From Gordonia westfalica (lineage in GTDB: Bacteria; Actinomycetota; Actinomycetes; Mycobacteriales; Mycobacteriaceae): DNA of 64,000 bases. The notes under the pieces are model-generated. The model was not told the origin of the DNA. It worked only from the letters and a program-made list of their open reading frames with translations, and did no database searches. The stretch's first letter is position 1; each line of letters begins with the position of its first letter. Location of the stretch: assembly GCF_900105725.1 (NCBI RefSeq), contig NZ_FNLM01000036.1, positions 496,001-560,000 of the forward strand. Direction: 5' to 3'. Both the position numbers and the translations under genes were made by a program. This document shows positions 25,551-36,128 of the stretch, in pieces.

Positions 25551-27947
25551 ATGAACCGTAAGACAGTCTTCCGCAACCTCGCCATCCTGGCGCTCGTCCT
25601 GCTCGCCCTGTGGGGCTGGAGCGTGATGAGCAACTCCGACCGCGAGTACCGGGGCGTCGACACCTCCGTCGCGCTGGAGCAGCTGAACAAGAAGAACACC
25701 AAGTTCATCAGCATCGACGACCGCGAGCAGCAGCTGCGCATCGAGCTCAACACCCCGATCAAGGTGAACGACGCCGACGCGGACAAGATCAGCACCAAGT
25801 ACCCCGCGCAGGCCGGTGAGCAGATCTTCGACGCGGTCCAGAACACCGGCACGAAGTACACGACGAATGTCAACGAGCAGTCGGTGCTCTGGCAGATCCT
25901 CATCTTCGTGCTGCCGATGATCCTGCTGTTCGGCCTGTTCTTCTTCGTGATGAGTCGCATGCAGGGCGGTGGCCGCGGCGGCGTCATGGGATTCGGCAAA
26001 TCGAAGGCCAAGCAGCTGTCCAAGGACATGCCGAAGACGACCTTCGCCGATGTCGCCGGCGCCGACGAGGCCGTCGAGGAGCTCTACGAGATCAAGGACT
26101 TCCTCCAGAACCCGGCGCGCTACCAGGCGCTGGGCGCGAAGATCCCCAGGGGCGTACTGCTGTTCGGTCCGCCCGGAACCGGCAAGACGCTGCTGGCCCG
26201 CGCCGTTGCGGGCGAGGCGGGGGTGCCGTTCTTCACGATCTCCGGCTCGGACTTCGTCGAGATGTTCGTCGGTGTCGGTGCGTCTCGTGTCCGCGACCTG
26301 TTCGAACAGGCCAAGAACAACAGCCCGTGCATCATCTTCGTCGACGAGATCGACGCCGTCGGCCGCCAGCGTGGTGCCGGTCTCGGCGGTGGTCACGACG
26401 AGCGCGAGCAGACACTCAACCAGCTCCTCGTCGAGATGGACGGTTTCGGTGACCGTTCGGGTGTCATCCTGATCGCGGCCACCAACCGCCCCGACATCCT
26501 CGACCCGGCACTGTTGCGCCCCGGTCGCTTCGACCGCCAGATCCCGGTCGGCAACCCCGACATGGCCGGCCGGCGCGCGATCCTCAAGGTGCACGCCAAG
26601 GGCAAGCCGATCGACTCCACCGCCGATCTCGACGGTCTCGCCAAGCGCACGCCGGGCATGTCCGGCGCCGACCTGGCCAACGTCGTCAACGAGGCCGCAC
26701 TGCTCACCGCGCGTGAGAACAAGCAGACGATCACCGCCGAGGCGCTCGAGGAAGCGGTCGACCGGGTGATCGGCGGTCCGCGTCGCAAGGGCCGGATCAT
26801 CAGCGAGCACGAGCGCAAGGTCGTGGCGTACCACGAGGGCGGCCACACCCTGGCTGCCTGGGCCATGCCCGATCTGGACCCGATCTACAAGGTCACGATC
26901 CTCGCGCGCGGACGCACCGGCGGCCACGCCCTCGCCGTTCCCGAGCAGGACAAGGACCTGATGACGCGGTCGGAGATGATCGCACGTCTGGTGATGGCGA
27001 TGGGCGGCCGGGCCGCCGAGGAACTGGTGTTCCACGAGCCGACCACCGGCGCGTCGTCGGACATCGACCAGGCCACCAAGATCGCCCGTGCGATGGTCAC
27101 CGAATACGGCATGAGCGCCAAGCTCGGCGCCGTGCGATACGGCCAGGATCAGGGTGACCCGTTCCTGGGCCGTTCGATGGGTGCGCAGTCGGCCTACTCC
27201 GCCGAGATCGCCAGCGAGATCGACGACGAGGTCCGTCGCCTCATCGAGGCGGCGCACACCGAGGCGTGGGCGATCCTCACCGAGTACCGCGACACCCTCG
27301 ACGTGCTCGCCACCGAGCTGCTCGAGAAGGAGACGCTCACCCGCAAGGATCTGGAGAAGATCTTCTCCGAGGTCGTCAAGCGCCCGCGGATCACCGCGTT
27401 CAACGAATTCGGTGACCGGACCCCGAGCGACAAGCCGCCGGTGAAGACGCCGGGCGAGCTCGCTATCGAGCGCGGCGAGCCGTGGCCCCCGCCGGAGGAG
27501 GCGAAGGTCGCCGAGCCCGTCGGTGCCGGGTACCCGGGTGGTGCGCAGGTACCGGGTCACGTGCCGAACTACCCGCCGATCTACCCGGAGCCGGGTGCTT
27601 CGGGAGGACCGGTTCCGCCGGCGCCGGGGAATCCGGATCCCCAGTACCCCAACCCCCAGTATCCGAACCCCCAGTACCCGGGACCTCAGGACCAGGCTCC
27701 TCGGTACCCGAACCCCCAGTACCCGAACCCGGGTCAGTCCGCGCCGCCGCCCGGTGGTCCGTACACCGGTGGCTCGCGGCCGGATTACGGTGCGCCGCGC
27801 GACTGGTCGGCACCGGGGTGGCCGCCGGAGCAGTCCTCCACCGATCGTCCCGCCACCAACGGGACCAACGGCTGGGGACGGCCCGGCGACAACGGGAATC
27901 CCGGATCGGACAGTGCCGGTGACGGCGAGAACGGACGAAGCTCGTAA
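25551..27947 (+). CDS. ftsH: ATP-dependent zinc metalloprotease FtsH
   Basis: 798 residues. Two N-terminal membrane helices (about 7-25 and 112-135) flank a periplasmic domain. AAA module: Walker A GPPGTGKT (206-213), pore loop FVEMFVGVG, Walker B IIFVDEID (261-268), SRH with [14 protein letters not shown]41 protease with zinc site HEGGH (428-432). It degrades membrane and short-lived cytoplasmic proteins. After about residue 640 comes a disordered tail rich in Pro, Gln, Tyr, Asn and Gly with PNPQYP repeats, longer than in most FtsH. Start ATG 25551 ([10 protein letters not shown]). First gene of the ftsH-fol cluster, 10 bp before folE. Confidence 0.97.
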   Translation: MNRKTVFRNLAILALVLLALWGWSVMSNSDREYRGVDTSVALEQLNKKNTKFISIDDREQQLRIELNTPIKVNDADADKISTKYPAQAGEQIFDAVQNTGTKYTTNVNEQSVLWQILIFVLPMILLFGLFFFVMSRMQGGGRGGVMGFGKSKAKQLSKDMPKTTFADVAGADEAVEELYEIKDFLQNPARYQALGAKIPRGVLLFGPPGTGKTLLARAVAGEAGVPFFTISGSDFVEMFVGVGASRVRDLFEQAKNNSPCIIFVDEIDAVGRQRGAGLGGGHDEREQTLNQLLVEMDGFGDRSGVILIAATNRPDILDPALLRPGRFDRQIPVGNPDMAGRRAILKVHAKGKPIDSTADLDGLAKRTPGMSGADLANVVNEAALLTARENKQTITAEALEEAVDRVIGGPRRKGRIISEHERKVVAYHEGGHTLAAWAMPDLDPIYKVTILARGRTGGHALAVPEQDKDLMTRSEMIARLVMAMGGRAAEELVFHEPTTGASSDIDQATKIARAMVTEYGMSAKLGAVRYGQDQGDPFLGRSMGAQSAYSAEIASEIDDEVRRLIEAAHTEAWAILTEYRDTLDVLATELLEKETLTRKDLEKIFSEVVKRPRITAFNEFGDRTPSDKPPVKTPGELAIERGEPWPPPEEAKVAEPVGAGYPGGAQVPGHVPNYPPIYPEPGASGGPVPPAPGNPDPQYPNPQYPNPQYPGPQDQAPRYPNPQYPNPGQSAPPPGGPYTGGSRPDYGAPRDWSAPGWPPEQSSTDRPATNGTNGWGRPGDNGNPGSDSAGDGENGRSS

Positions 27948-27957
27948 GGTTTGACGA

Positions 27958-28569
27958 ATGACGATCAGCGAGGGGCGCGACGCCGTGGTGAATGGGCACC
28001 GATCGGAGTTCGATCAGGCGCGCGCCGAGGCCGCGGTTCGGGAGCTGCTGCTGGCCGTCGGCGAGGACCCCGACCGTGAAGGTCTCGTCCGCACGCCGAC
28101 GCGAGTGGCGAACGCCTATCGCGAGATGTTCGCGGGTCTGTACACCGATCCCGACGAGGTTCTCGCGACCACCTTCGACGAGGACCACGACGAGCTGGTG
28201 CTGGTGAAGGACATCCCGATGTACTCCACCTGCGAGCATCACCTGGTGTCCTTCCACGGCGTCGCGCACGTCGGCTACATCCCGGGCACGTCGGGCCGGG
28301 TCACGGGTCTGTCGAAGCTCGCGCGACTGGTCGACCTGTACGCCAAGCGGCCGCAGGTGCAGGAGCGGCTGACGAGCCAGGTCGCCGACGCCGTCATGCG
28401 CAAGCTCGAACCCCGCGGCGTCATCGTCGTGATCGAGGCCGAGCACCTGTGCATGGCGATGCGCGGCATCCGGAAGCCGGGAGCGACCACCACCACCTCG
28501 GCCGTCCGCGGAATCTTCAAGACCAGTGCGGTGTCCCGCGGCGAAGCCCTCGACCTGATCACCCGGTGA
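27958..28569 (+). CDS. folE: GTP cyclohydrolase I
   Basis: 203 residues. Zinc ligands in [10 protein letters not shown] and EHLCMAMRG; substrate loop [21 protein letters not shown] split around the conserved Gly/Ser. It converts GTP to 7,8-dihydroneopterin triphosphate, first step of folate synthesis. TGA 28567-28569 overlaps the folP GTG. Confidence 0.97.
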   Translation: MTISEGRDAVVNGHRSEFDQARAEAAVRELLLAVGEDPDREGLVRTPTRVANAYREMFAGLYTDPDEVLATTFDEDHDELVLVKDIPMYSTCEHHLVSFHGVAHVGYIPGTSGRVTGLSKLARLVDLYAKRPQVQERLTSQVADAVMRKLEPRGVIVVIEAEHLCMAMRGIRKPGATTTTSAVRGIFKTSAVSRGEALDLITR

Positions 28570-29495
28570 GTCCGGCCGTTCACCAGATGACCCAGGCACG
28601 CGCGATCCCGGTCGGTGGTGGGAACCACCGGACGCTGGTGATGGGTGTCCTGAACGTCACCGCCGACTCCTTCTCCGACGGCGGCCGATACCTCGACACC
28701 GACGCCGCGATCGCGCACGGGCTCCAACTGGTGGAGCAGGGTGCCGACCTCATCGACGTCGGCGGTGAATCGACACGGCCGGGAGCGGTACGCGTCGATC
28801 CCGGGCTCGAGGCGGAGCGTGTCGCCCCGGTCATCGCTGCCCTCGCCTCGCGCGGCGTCGTGGTGTCGGTCGACACCATGCGGGCCGACGTGGCGTCCGC
28901 CGCGATCGACGCCGGTGCCGCGATCATCAACGACGTCTCGGGCGGACGCGCCGACGCCGACATGGCGCGTGTGGTCGCCGACGCCGGTCTGCCGTGGATC
29001 CTGATGCACTGGCGGCCCGCGGGGGAGAGCTCGGACCGCCGGTTCACCCATCGCACCGGCGACGTCGGCGGCTACCGCGACGTGGTCGCCGAGGTGAGCG
29101 GCGAGTTGCTGGCGCAGGTCGACGCCGCGGTCTCGGCGGGTGTAGATCCGGACCGACTCATCCTCGATCCCGGACTCGGCTTCGCCAAGACCGCCGAACA
29201 CAACTGGGCTCTGCTGCATGCGCTGCCGACCTTCATCGGCCTGGGCTTCCCCGTCCTCGTCGGTGCTTCCCGCAAGCGGTTCCTCGGCACGCTGCTCGGT
29301 CACGACGGCATCGACCGTCCGCCGGCGGGCCGCGACGCCGCGACCGCGTCGATCTCGGCGCTGACCGCGGCGGCGGGAGCCTGGGGTGTGCGCGTCCACG
29401 ATGTCGCGAGCAGCTACGACGCCGTGACCGTCGCCGAGGCCTGGCGTGCGGGCGGTTCACGGACAACGTTCGGAGCAGGAGGGTCGCATGGCTGA
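28566..29495 (+). CDS. folP: Dihydropteroate synthase
   Basis: 309 residues. Both signatures present: [16 protein letters not shown] and [16 protein letters not shown] [14 protein letters not shown]; later [23 protein letters not shown] and GASRKRFLG. It condenses p-aminobenzoate with dihydropterin pyrophosphate and is the sulfonamide target. Start GTG 28566 (VSPAVHQM) is preferred over ATG 28587 because M. tuberculosis FolP1 starts MSPAPVQVMG and because of the GTGA overlap with folE. Confidence 0.96.
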   Translation: MSPAVHQMTQARAIPVGGGNHRTLVMGVLNVTADSFSDGGRYLDTDAAIAHGLQLVEQGADLIDVGGESTRPGAVRVDPGLEAERVAPVIAALASRGVVVSVDTMRADVASAAIDAGAAIINDVSGGRADADMARVVADAGLPWILMHWRPAGESSDRRFTHRTGDVGGYRDVVAEVSGELLAQVDAAVSAGVDPDRLILDPGLGFAKTAEHNWALLHALPTFIGLGFPVLVGASRKRFLGTLLGHDGIDRPPAGRDAATASISALTAAAGAWGVRVHDVASSYDAVTVAEAWRAGGSRTTFGAGGSHG

Positions 29496-29859
29496 CCGGA
29501 TCGAACTACGCGGACTGAAGGTCCGGGGCAATCACGGGGTCTTCGACCACGAACGCGCCGACGGCCAGGACTTCTTCATCGACGTCATCCTGTGGCTCGA
29601 TCTGCGTGCCGCCGCCGACTCCGACGACCTCGCCGAGACCGTCGACTACGGTGCACTCGCGCAGCAGGTCGCCTCGATCGTCGGGGGCGAGCCGCGCAAC
29701 CTCATCGAGACGGTCGGGGCGGAGGTCGCGGAGACGATCATGGCCGACGAACGCATCTCCGCATGCGAGGTCACCGTGCACAAGCCGTCGGCGCCGATCC
29801 CGCTGACCTTCGACGACGTCGCGGTGGTGACCCGCCGCTCCAGGAAGGGCATGCGATGA
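29488..29859 (+). CDS. folB: Dihydroneopterin aldolase
   Basis: 123 residues. [21 protein letters not shown] carries the usual catalytic region (split here for length), followed by [15 protein letters not shown] and the C-terminal strand [12 protein letters not shown] with the conserved lysine. It cleaves dihydroneopterin to 6-hydroxymethyl-dihydropterin and glycolaldehyde. Overlaps folP by 8 bp and folK by 4 bp. Confidence 0.95.
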   Translation: MADRIELRGLKVRGNHGVFDHERADGQDFFIDVILWLDLRAAADSDDLAETVDYGALAQQVASIVGGEPRNLIETVGAEVAETIMADERISACEVTVHKPSAPIPLTFDDVAVVTRRSRKGMR

Positions 29860-30389
29860 GTCGCGCGGTTCTCTCGGCGGGCTCCAATGTCGGTGACTCG
29901 CTCGGTCATCTGCGATCGGTGGTCGAGGGCTTCGCCGACGAACTCGTCGCGGTGTCCGCGGTGTACGCGACACCGCCCTGGGGCGGGGTCGAACAGGACG
30001 ACTTCCTCAACGTCACGCTGGTCGTCGAGGGGCCGCTGAGCGCCCGGGAGTGGCTCGACCGGGGTGCAGGTCTGGAGCAGGCCGCCGACCGTACCCGCGA
30101 AGTCCGCTGGGGCCCAAGAACACTCGACGTCGATGTGATCTCGGTGGCCGAGGCCGGACGCGTCGTCGTCGACGACGATCCGGTTCTGACGCTTCCCCAT
30201 CCACGGGCCGTGGACCGTGCGTTCGTGCTCATCCCGTGGCTGGAGATCGAACCGGATGCCACGTTGTGGACGCCCGAGGGCGAGCGTCCGGTGCGCGAGC
30301 TCATCGATGCGCTCGACCCCGCCGAACGGGACGCGGTGCGTGCCGTCGCGCGGTTGACGGGTGGCCCGGCCGGGGGTGGGGCGTCATGA
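29856..30389 (+). CDS. folK: HPPK, 6-hydroxymethyl-7,8-dihydropterin pyrophosphokinase
   Basis: 177 residues. [15 protein letters not shown] at the N-terminus, signature [12 protein letters not shown] (about 88-99) with the Mg-binding aspartates, and [13 protein letters not shown]. It pyrophosphorylates hydroxymethyl-dihydropterin for FolP. ATG 29856 overlaps the folB stop. Confidence 0.95.
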   Translation: MSRAVLSAGSNVGDSLGHLRSVVEGFADELVAVSAVYATPPWGGVEQDDFLNVTLVVEGPLSAREWLDRGAGLEQAADRTREVRWGPRTLDVDVISVAEAGRVVVDDDPVLTLPHPRAVDRAFVLIPWLEIEPDATLWTPEGERPVRELIDALDPAERDAVRAVARLTGGPAGGGAS

Positions 30390-30901
30390 CCCGGCCCGAC
30401 CCGCGCCGCCCGGGACAGGACGACGAGGAGACCGGCCTCGGTCCCACCCGCATCCGCGACCTCCTCGTCATCGCCGTGGTCACCGCGATCGCCGCGTGGA
30501 TCCTGGTGCGGTACAACTACAACGAATTCCCGCCGATGCCTCTCCTGGCCGGGATCGTGCTCTACGTACTCGCCGCGCTCGAGGTCGTCATCGCCTTCGT
30601 CGTGCGGTCGAGGGTCGAGTCCCGCGACGTGGGTCGTGCTCGCGGACAGCTTCATCCGCTGACCGCGGCACGAGTGCTCGCCCTCGCCAAGGCTTCTGCC
30701 ATCCTCGGCGCGATCGCCGTCGGGGTCTGGACCGGTCTGCTCGTCTTCCTTCTCAGCCAGCAGCACGTGGCGGCCGCCGACCAGGACCGGCCCGGTGCGA
30801 TCGTGGGTCTGATCGGAGGCGTGGTGCTGGTGGGTGCGGCCATGTGGCTCGAGTACTGCTGCCGGGCGCCCGACGATCCGCCCCCCGTCGGCGATTCGTG
30901 A
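30386..30901 (+). CDS. DUF3180 membrane protein (Rv3605c-like)
   Basis: 171 residues, four membrane helices (about 25-43, 52-72, 100-122, 133-150). The signature start [15 protein letters not shown] matches the DUF3180 family found after folK in actinobacteria. Function unknown. Its start overlaps the folK stop (ATGA), so it belongs to the folate operon; whether it has a role in folate metabolism is unproven. Confidence 0.9.
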   Translation: MTRPDPRRPGQDDEETGLGPTRIRDLLVIAVVTAIAAWILVRYNYNEFPPMPLLAGIVLYVLAALEVVIAFVVRSRVESRDVGRARGQLHPLTAARVLALAKASAILGAIAVGVWTGLLVFLLSQQHVAAADQDRPGAIVGLIGGVVLVGAAMWLEYCCRAPDDPPPVGDS

Positions 30902-31059
30902 CATTCGCGCACCGGTGACCGTGGAAAAGACACCCGCCGGCAGGATCGAGCCGATATCGAAGAGCGGGTCGAATATGCGAGACATAACACGTCGGCGATC
31001 TGAGAAACTCCGCGCCCGGTTGGCCTCTGAATGTACTCACAGCGGGTAAGTTCACGATC

Positions 31060-32184
31060 ATGACGACCTCGAACGGCCGTTCTGCCGACTCGCGACGTTC
31101 CAGTCGGTCGGCGGCGCAGTGGCTGCTCGGTCTGCTGATCGTGCTCGCCCTCGCGGCCAGCGTACTGATGGTCTTCACCGACCGCTTGTCGATTCTCGGT
31201 TCGCTGGCGGTGATCGCGGCCCTGTGGGCGGCGGTCATCGGCGCGATCCTCGTCACCAAGTTCCGGCGCCAGGCCGAGAGCGCGGAGGCGAAGAGCCGGG
31301 ACCTCCGACTGGTGTACGAATTGCAGCTCGAGCGTGAGATCGCGGCGCGCCGTCAGTACGAACTCGACGTCGAGACGACCATCCGCAAGGAGGTCACCGC
31401 CGAGTCCAACGAGGAGCTCTCCGAGCTCAAGGCCCAGGTGCTCGCACTCCGGTCGAGCCTCGAAATGCTTCTCGGGGAACCGCTCCCGGATCAGCGTGCG
31501 GCGCTGTCGAGCGAGAAGATGCGCGAGCTGGCCTCCGGATTGTCCGGCACCAAGCCGGGGTCACCCTTCGGCGGCGAGTTCGGCGGCGTCCCGCCGTACA
31601 GCTCGACCTACGACGACGACGGCCTGCTCGCCGCACGCGACTTCGCGGCCACCGCACCGACCTCGGACGACGGCCGCCACATCGACTCGGTCGACCCGAA
31701 CGAGATGACCGAGGTCATCCCCGTGGTCACCGACGACCCGATCTCCGGTCGCATCGCGACCGAGGTTCCGGTCGAAGAGGTCGACGAGCACGCCGCCGGC
31801 GTCGCCGAGGAAGTGTCCGACGCGGAGGTCGTCGACGATGTGCAGACCGGCGACGACGCATCCGTCTACACCGACGAGACGCCGACCGACGAGTGGGCGA
31901 CCGGTGCGAGTGCCGAGCCCGAATCCGCCGACGCGACCCCGACCCCGGTGGAGGAAACATCCGCGACCTCCGACGTCGACGCTCCTGCGTTCTCCGGTGC
32001 AGGACGTCACGAGGGGAGTGTCGGGCGCCCGGCCTCCACCTACGGAGGAGGTCGTCGCCGACGCGCCTCCGACGACGACTCCGAGTCGGCCCACTCGGCA
32101 GGCCTCCCGGTTTCGGAGTTGCTCAGCCAGTTGCGCCAGCAGACCGGCTCGGCCGGCGGCGGCCGTCGCCGGCGCGAGAGCTGA
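31060..32184 (+). CDS. DUF6779-type membrane protein with coiled coil (Rv3604c-like)
   Basis: 374 residues. Two N-terminal membrane helices (about 20-38 and 45-66), then a charged helical region (about 68-145: RRQAESAEAKSRDLRLVYEL and following) that looks like a coiled coil. A long Asp/Glu/Thr/Val-rich, probably disordered, acidic stretch (about 195-310) leads to a basic C-terminus with GGGRRRRESs-like ends. Ortholog position of Rv3604c. Function unknown. TAAGTT seven bases upstream of ATG 31060 suggests a leaderless mRNA. Confidence 0.85.
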   Translation: MTTSNGRSADSRRSSRSAAQWLLGLLIVLALAASVLMVFTDRLSILGSLAVIAALWAAVIGAILVTKFRRQAESAEAKSRDLRLVYELQLEREIAARRQYELDVETTIRKEVTAESNEELSELKAQVLALRSSLEMLLGEPLPDQRAALSSEKMRELASGLSGTKPGSPFGGEFGGVPPYSSTYDDDGLLAARDFAATAPTSDDGRHIDSVDPNEMTEVIPVVTDDPISGRIATEVPVEEVDEHAAGVAEEVSDAEVVDDVQTGDDASVYTDETPTDEWATGASAEPESADATPTPVEETSATSDVDAPAFSGAGRHEGSVGRPASTYGGGRRRRASDDDSESAHSAGLPVSELLSQLRQQTGSAGGGRRRRES

Positions 32185-32486
32185 CGCGGCCTCTCGCCGG
32201 ACAGGTGTGATTCCCGTATTCGGGGGTATCGCCTTTCTCACCAGTGGGTCAATGACTTCCGGATCGTTTTCGGCCACCTGACTCAAAGGTGCCGGAAACG
32301 ACCACGGGTTATGTGCCCAAAGCGGCACGGATAACGCCTCGGGTCGTTTTTGCATCGGTGATGTCCTGGCCCGGCGCAGACGATTCTTCGAATTCGTATC
32401 AGTTTCGTCATCCGGTCGGATCAGTTCTGTGACGTAAGCTCCTGATTCGCTGAGTAGAAGTTGGACGATCGCCCTACACTTCCCGC
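32185..32486. other. Intergenic stretch, no gene seen
   Basis: 302 bp, A/T-richer than the surroundings. Contains CGTTTTCGG and CCGGAAACG partial inverted repeats near 32265-32300 that might act as a terminator of the folate cluster. TACACT six bases before the next ATG is a likely leaderless -10 element. Confidence 0.4.
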
Positions 32487-33272
32487 ATGAGCGGAGCTCT
32501 GGCGGGTGGTGAGCCCGGTCTGGTCGGCCGGACCGGCACTCCCTATGCGCCGGTCCGCTACACCGACCGGGGCACTTCGATCAAACGGACGATGGTCAGT
32601 GCCGCGCTCTTCCTGCCGCTGCTCGCCTGGTGGCCGATGGTGTTGTGGCTGTTCACCTTCGACCCGCTCAACGAGACCCCGTTCCCCGAGTACTACGCCG
32701 ACTACCTCGCCAACGGGCCGGCGATGAGCCTGATCCTGATCTGGGCGCTCACCGCGCTGATGCCGGTCTACATGGTCCTCGTGCTCGCGTTCTGGTCCCG
32801 AAGTGTGGTCCGCGCGGCGATCGCGGTTCCCCTCGGAGCGATCGGAGCACTGGGATTCTGGGGCGGTCAGATCCCGGTTCTGGTGCGGTCGGGTGAGTAC
32901 GGGATTCTCAATCTCTGTTCCGACCACATGCCGGTCTGGGTGGTGATGCTGATCGTCGCCTGGTCGATCGCACGCCGACGACAATTGTGGTGGGTGCTCG
33001 CGGTTCCGGTGATTGCGCTGCTCGCCATCAATGCCTACGAGGGGTGGGCAGTGAATCCGGTCGACGGCATCGTCGACGGCGCCGGTGATCTGCTGGGCGT
33101 GCCCGCCGCCAAGGTCCTCGATCCGTTCTCACCGCGTTTCCGGTCGCCGTTCGACGATGCCGTCGACATCATCGCCGGCGTGGTGACGCTGTGGATCTTC
33201 GATGCGGTGATCGGTGCGCTCGCAGGCCAGGGGAAACCCGGGCAGTCGCCCTACACGCTCGACGAGCGGTGA
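32487..33272 (+). CDS. Integral membrane protein of unknown function
   Basis: 261 residues with about six hydrophobic segments (about 36-56, 78-98, 105-122, 150-165, 170-185, 228-245). Aromatic-rich loops such as FDPLNETPFPEYYADYLANG follow the first helix. Short N-terminal tail GGEPGLVGRTGTPYAPVRY. I do not recognise the family. It and the kinase next to it interrupt the order otherwise shared with M. tuberculosis (Rv3604c to Rv3603c). ATG 32487 is preceded by TACACT at leaderless distance. Confidence 0.75.
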   Translation: MSGALAGGEPGLVGRTGTPYAPVRYTDRGTSIKRTMVSAALFLPLLAWWPMVLWLFTFDPLNETPFPEYYADYLANGPAMSLILIWALTALMPVYMVLVLAFWSRSVVRAAIAVPLGAIGALGFWGGQIPVLVRSGEYGILNLCSDHMPVWVVMLIVAWSIARRRQLWWVLAVPVIALLAINAYEGWAVNPVDGIVDGAGDLLGVPAAKVLDPFSPRFRSPFDDAVDIIAGVVTLWIFDAVIGALAGQGKPGQSPYTLDER

Positions 33273-33296
33273 CCGCGAGGGGCGTCGGCGGGTACG

Positions 33297-34726
33297 TCAG
33301 AACTGCAGGGCGATCGCCCGGCCGACGGTGAAGCCGAGGAGACCGAAGCTCAACAGCATCCCGAGGACGCACAGGGTCCGGGCCAGTCGCGCGGCCGACG
33401 AGGCGCGCCCGCGGCCGGCCAGGTACCAGCCCGCGATGCCCATGGGCAGGCCGAGGCCGCCGACGACGCTCAGCGGTACCGCGGCGATCCCGCAGGCCAG
33501 CGACGCCGTCGTGAGGCGCTCCGCCTCGGCCCCGGTCGGGGGCGGGTCGATCACGTGGAGGTCGCCGGAGGCCCGGATCATCGTCGACTCGAGTGCGGGC
33601 CCGGGGACCGTCTGCCCCGGGAGTTCCGAGTACGCCGTCGCCGTGTGGAACCCGTGACCGGGTGAGGAGGGCGGCGATGGGTGTCCGGTGTCCGATGTTG
33701 CCGGGGGTGTGGTCGGTACCGCCGTGGTGCGCAACGCCGCGACCTCGGTCGGGGGCGTGGCGCCGCGGGCGCGCATCGTCTGGGTGTGCGGCCGGCTCGG
33801 GGTGTTCGATCCCGTGCGCGTCCGGCTCCCTGCGCGGGGGTGTGCGCCCGGTGCGGGGAAGAAACCGGTGGTGTCGACCGCGTGCCGGAACTCCGCGGCG
33901 AATGCGCCCGCCGAGGGCGGCCGGTCCGCGGGGTTCTTCGCGAGCCCGTGGCGCACCGCCTCGGACACCGCCGGCGGGAGGCCCGGCCGAAGGGAGGAGA
34001 CGTCCGGCGGCGGAGTCGCGAGGTGATGATGGATCAGCATCATCGGTGTCCGTCCGGTGAACGGGACTGTGCCGGTGAGCAACTCGAAGATCGAGCAGGC
34101 CAGCGAGTAGACGTCGCTGCGCGCGTCGAGGGTCTCCGCCGACAGTTGCTCGGGTGATGAATAGGGGAACGATCCGAGGACCAGGTTGGCCGACGTCAGC
34201 GACGTGCTGCCGCCGTCGGTCTGGCGTGCGATCCCGAAGTCGGCGAGTCGAATCCGACGTTCCTCGGGTTCCCCGGTTCCGGATTCGGCGGCGCTGATGA
34301 GGATGTTGGCGGGTTTCACGTCGCGGTGCAGGAGGCCGTGTCGATGCGCATGGTCGAGGGCGGCGCCGATCGAATCGCTTACCGCCGCAACGTCATCGAG
34401 GGGGAGGCCGCCGGGGGACGACTTGACGAGAGCCGCCGCGTCGGTCCCCGCCACGTACTGCATCGAGATCCACAGCCGGCCGTCGACGTCGCCGCGGTCG
34501 TAGACGCTGACGATGCACGGGTGGTCGAGCTGGGCGGCCAGGTCGGCTTCGCGGGTGAAGCGCGCACGGAAGGTCGGGTCGTTGGACACATGCTCGGCGA
34601 GCACCTTGATGACGTCGAGGCGGGGAGCCGGGGGTGTTGCGCGAGATAGACCTCTCCCATGCCACCGGCACCGATCTTGCGCACGATCGTGTAACCGGCG
34701 AATCGTGTACCCGCTTCCAGGCTCAT
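33297..34726 (-). pseudogene. PknB-like Ser/Thr protein kinase, frameshifted after its P-loop
   Basis: ATG 34724-34726 starts [20 protein letters not shown] then [15 protein letters not shown], a proper kinase glycine loop. The frame then breaks. The next frame resumes [17 protein letters not shown] with the ATP-binding lysine and runs on without fault: catalytic loop HRDVKPANIL, ADFGIAR, SSPEQ, SDVYSLACSIFELLTG. Restoring one C in the run at 34622-34625 (CCCC to CCCCC on the coding strand) joins them as [14 protein letters not shown]. The repaired protein has about 476 residues: kinase domain, Pro/Thr-rich linker (about 285-380) and two C-terminal membrane helices. Either a true pseudogene or a base-calling error; the intact 3' part favours the latter. 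Confidence 0.85.
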
Positions 34727-35028
34727 CTGCGGACCCCCTGAGGTCTGGCGTGGAGTGACGAGATGCCTCGGACGGCATCAGCGTACGCCGGTTCGGGCCA
34801 GGTCACAGCTGTCGTCGGTCGCGCAGCGGACCGGACTGCGGTCCGCTCACCACCGGCGGCGGTCGGCGGTGGCGGGTGACACCTGTCACAAGGTTGGCTC
34901 CGACCGCGGTGAGAGTCCTACCCTGGCTCTGCAACGTCTGGTACCCGTGCCGACGCCGTTGTGGAGAGCTCGTTCTTCCACGCGGAGTCCGGCGACGACG
35001 GGACTGGAACGAACCATGGAGGACAGCG
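34727..35028. other. Divergent intergenic region, possible structured leader
   Basis: 302 bp between the kinase and the DUF2520 gene, no protein gene seen. A GTGACA-CC-TGTCAC palindrome at about 34876-34889 looks like an operator. The part 34920-35015 can form several short hairpins (for example GTGGAGAGC/TTCCAC) before the Shine-Dalgarno GGAGG at 35018. Confidence 0.4.
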
Positions 35029-36081
35029 GTGACCTCACCGACCGGTGATCCCGGCGTGCCGTTCGCGCGGCAGACCGGTGGCGACGATGCTGTCGGCAGC
35101 CACGCCGACTCGGCCTTCGGTGATCGTCCGTACCCGGTCCACCCCGATCCGTTCCCCGGAACCTCGAACCTGCCCGCGCCCGCCCGCCTCACCGTCGGCA
35201 TCGTTTCCGCCGGACGCGTCGGGACCGCGCTGGGCGAGGCCCTGGAGAAGGCCGGCCACGTCGTCGGCGCGGTCGTCGCCCGGTCCGCGCAGTCGCGGGA
35301 GCGGGTCGCGCAGCGCCTCCCCGATTCCGAGATCCTCGAACTCGACGCCGTCGTCGCCCGATCGGAGTTGCTGCTGGTCAGCGTGCCCGACGCCGAGCTG
35401 ACCGCGGTGATCGACGAGATCGCGGAGTCGGGTTCGCTGCGTCCCGGCACGATCGTCGCGCACACCGCCGGCGCCCAGGGAGTCGACATCCTCACCCCGG
35501 TGACCGCGCGCGGGGCTCTCGGGCTGGCCCTGCATCCCGCGATGACCTTCGTCGGCACCGCCGAGGACACCGCCCGCCTGACCAACGCATGCTTCGCCAT
35601 CACCGCCGCCGACCCCGTCGGCGAGGCCATCGCGTCATCGCTCGTCCTGGAGATGGGCGGCGAACCGGTCCGGATCGCCGAAGCCGACCGCATGCTCTAC
35701 CACGCGGCCCTTGCACACGGCGCGAATCACCTGATCGCGCTGATCTCCGACGCCGTGGCGTCGCTGAATGCCGCCATCGACCATTCTGGACGCGATGTCG
35801 CGACCGTCGACGGGAGCGGCGCCCGGCTCGCCGAACGAATCCTCACCCCGCTCGTCACCGCGTCGTTGAGCAATGTCCTCGATCTCGGACCGTCGGCGCT
35901 CACCGGTCCGGTGGCCCGGGGCGACGCCGAGGCCGTTCGGAAGCATCTCGTCGCGCTCCGCGCCCTCCCCGGCGGGGCGGGCGACCACGGGATCGCCGAG
36001 GCCTACCGCACGATGGCTCGACGCGCCGCCGAGCGCACCGACGCGCCCGCCGACCTCCTCGACCTCCTGGAGGAGCGATGA
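35029..36081 (+). CDS. Rossmann-like and DUF2520 domain protein (Rv3603c-like)
   Basis: 350 residues. Rossmann motif VGIVSAGRVGTALGEALEKAG (about 57-77, split around GRVG), then the oxidoreductase-like HTAGAQGVDIL, ALHPAMTF and the DUF2520 helical C-terminus with YHAALAHGANHLIALI. The fold resembles ketopantoate reductase or pyrroline-carboxylate reductase. It sits immediately before panC as in mycobacteria. A missing-step ketopantoate reductase in pantothenate synthesis is a reasonable guess, not proven. Start GTG 35029 (VTSPTGDPG) follows GGAGG at six bases. Its stop overlaps an ATG at 36078. Confidence 0.88.
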   Translation: MTSPTGDPGVPFARQTGGDDAVGSHADSAFGDRPYPVHPDPFPGTSNLPAPARLTVGIVSAGRVGTALGEALEKAGHVVGAVVARSAQSRERVAQRLPDSEILELDAVVARSELLLVSVPDAELTAVIDEIAESGSLRPGTIVAHTAGAQGVDILTPVTARGALGLALHPAMTFVGTAEDTARLTNACFAITAADPVGEAIASSLVLEMGGEPVRIAEADRMLYHAALAHGANHLIALISDAVASLNAAIDHSGRDVATVDGSGARLAERILTPLVTASLSNVLDLGPSALTGPVARGDAEAVRKHLVALRALPGGAGDHGIAEAYRTMARRAAERTDAPADLLDLLEER

Positions 36082-36128
36082 GCGAGGCCCGGACCACCCA
36101 TCCGACACCGCCGATCAAAGGAGATGCC

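Noticed and set aside
25356..27560. Long minus-strand frame opposite ftsH (734 codons)
   Set aside because: Antisense frame of a GC-rich gene with codon-position mirror; low-complexity Arg/Asp/Leu text, no family features.
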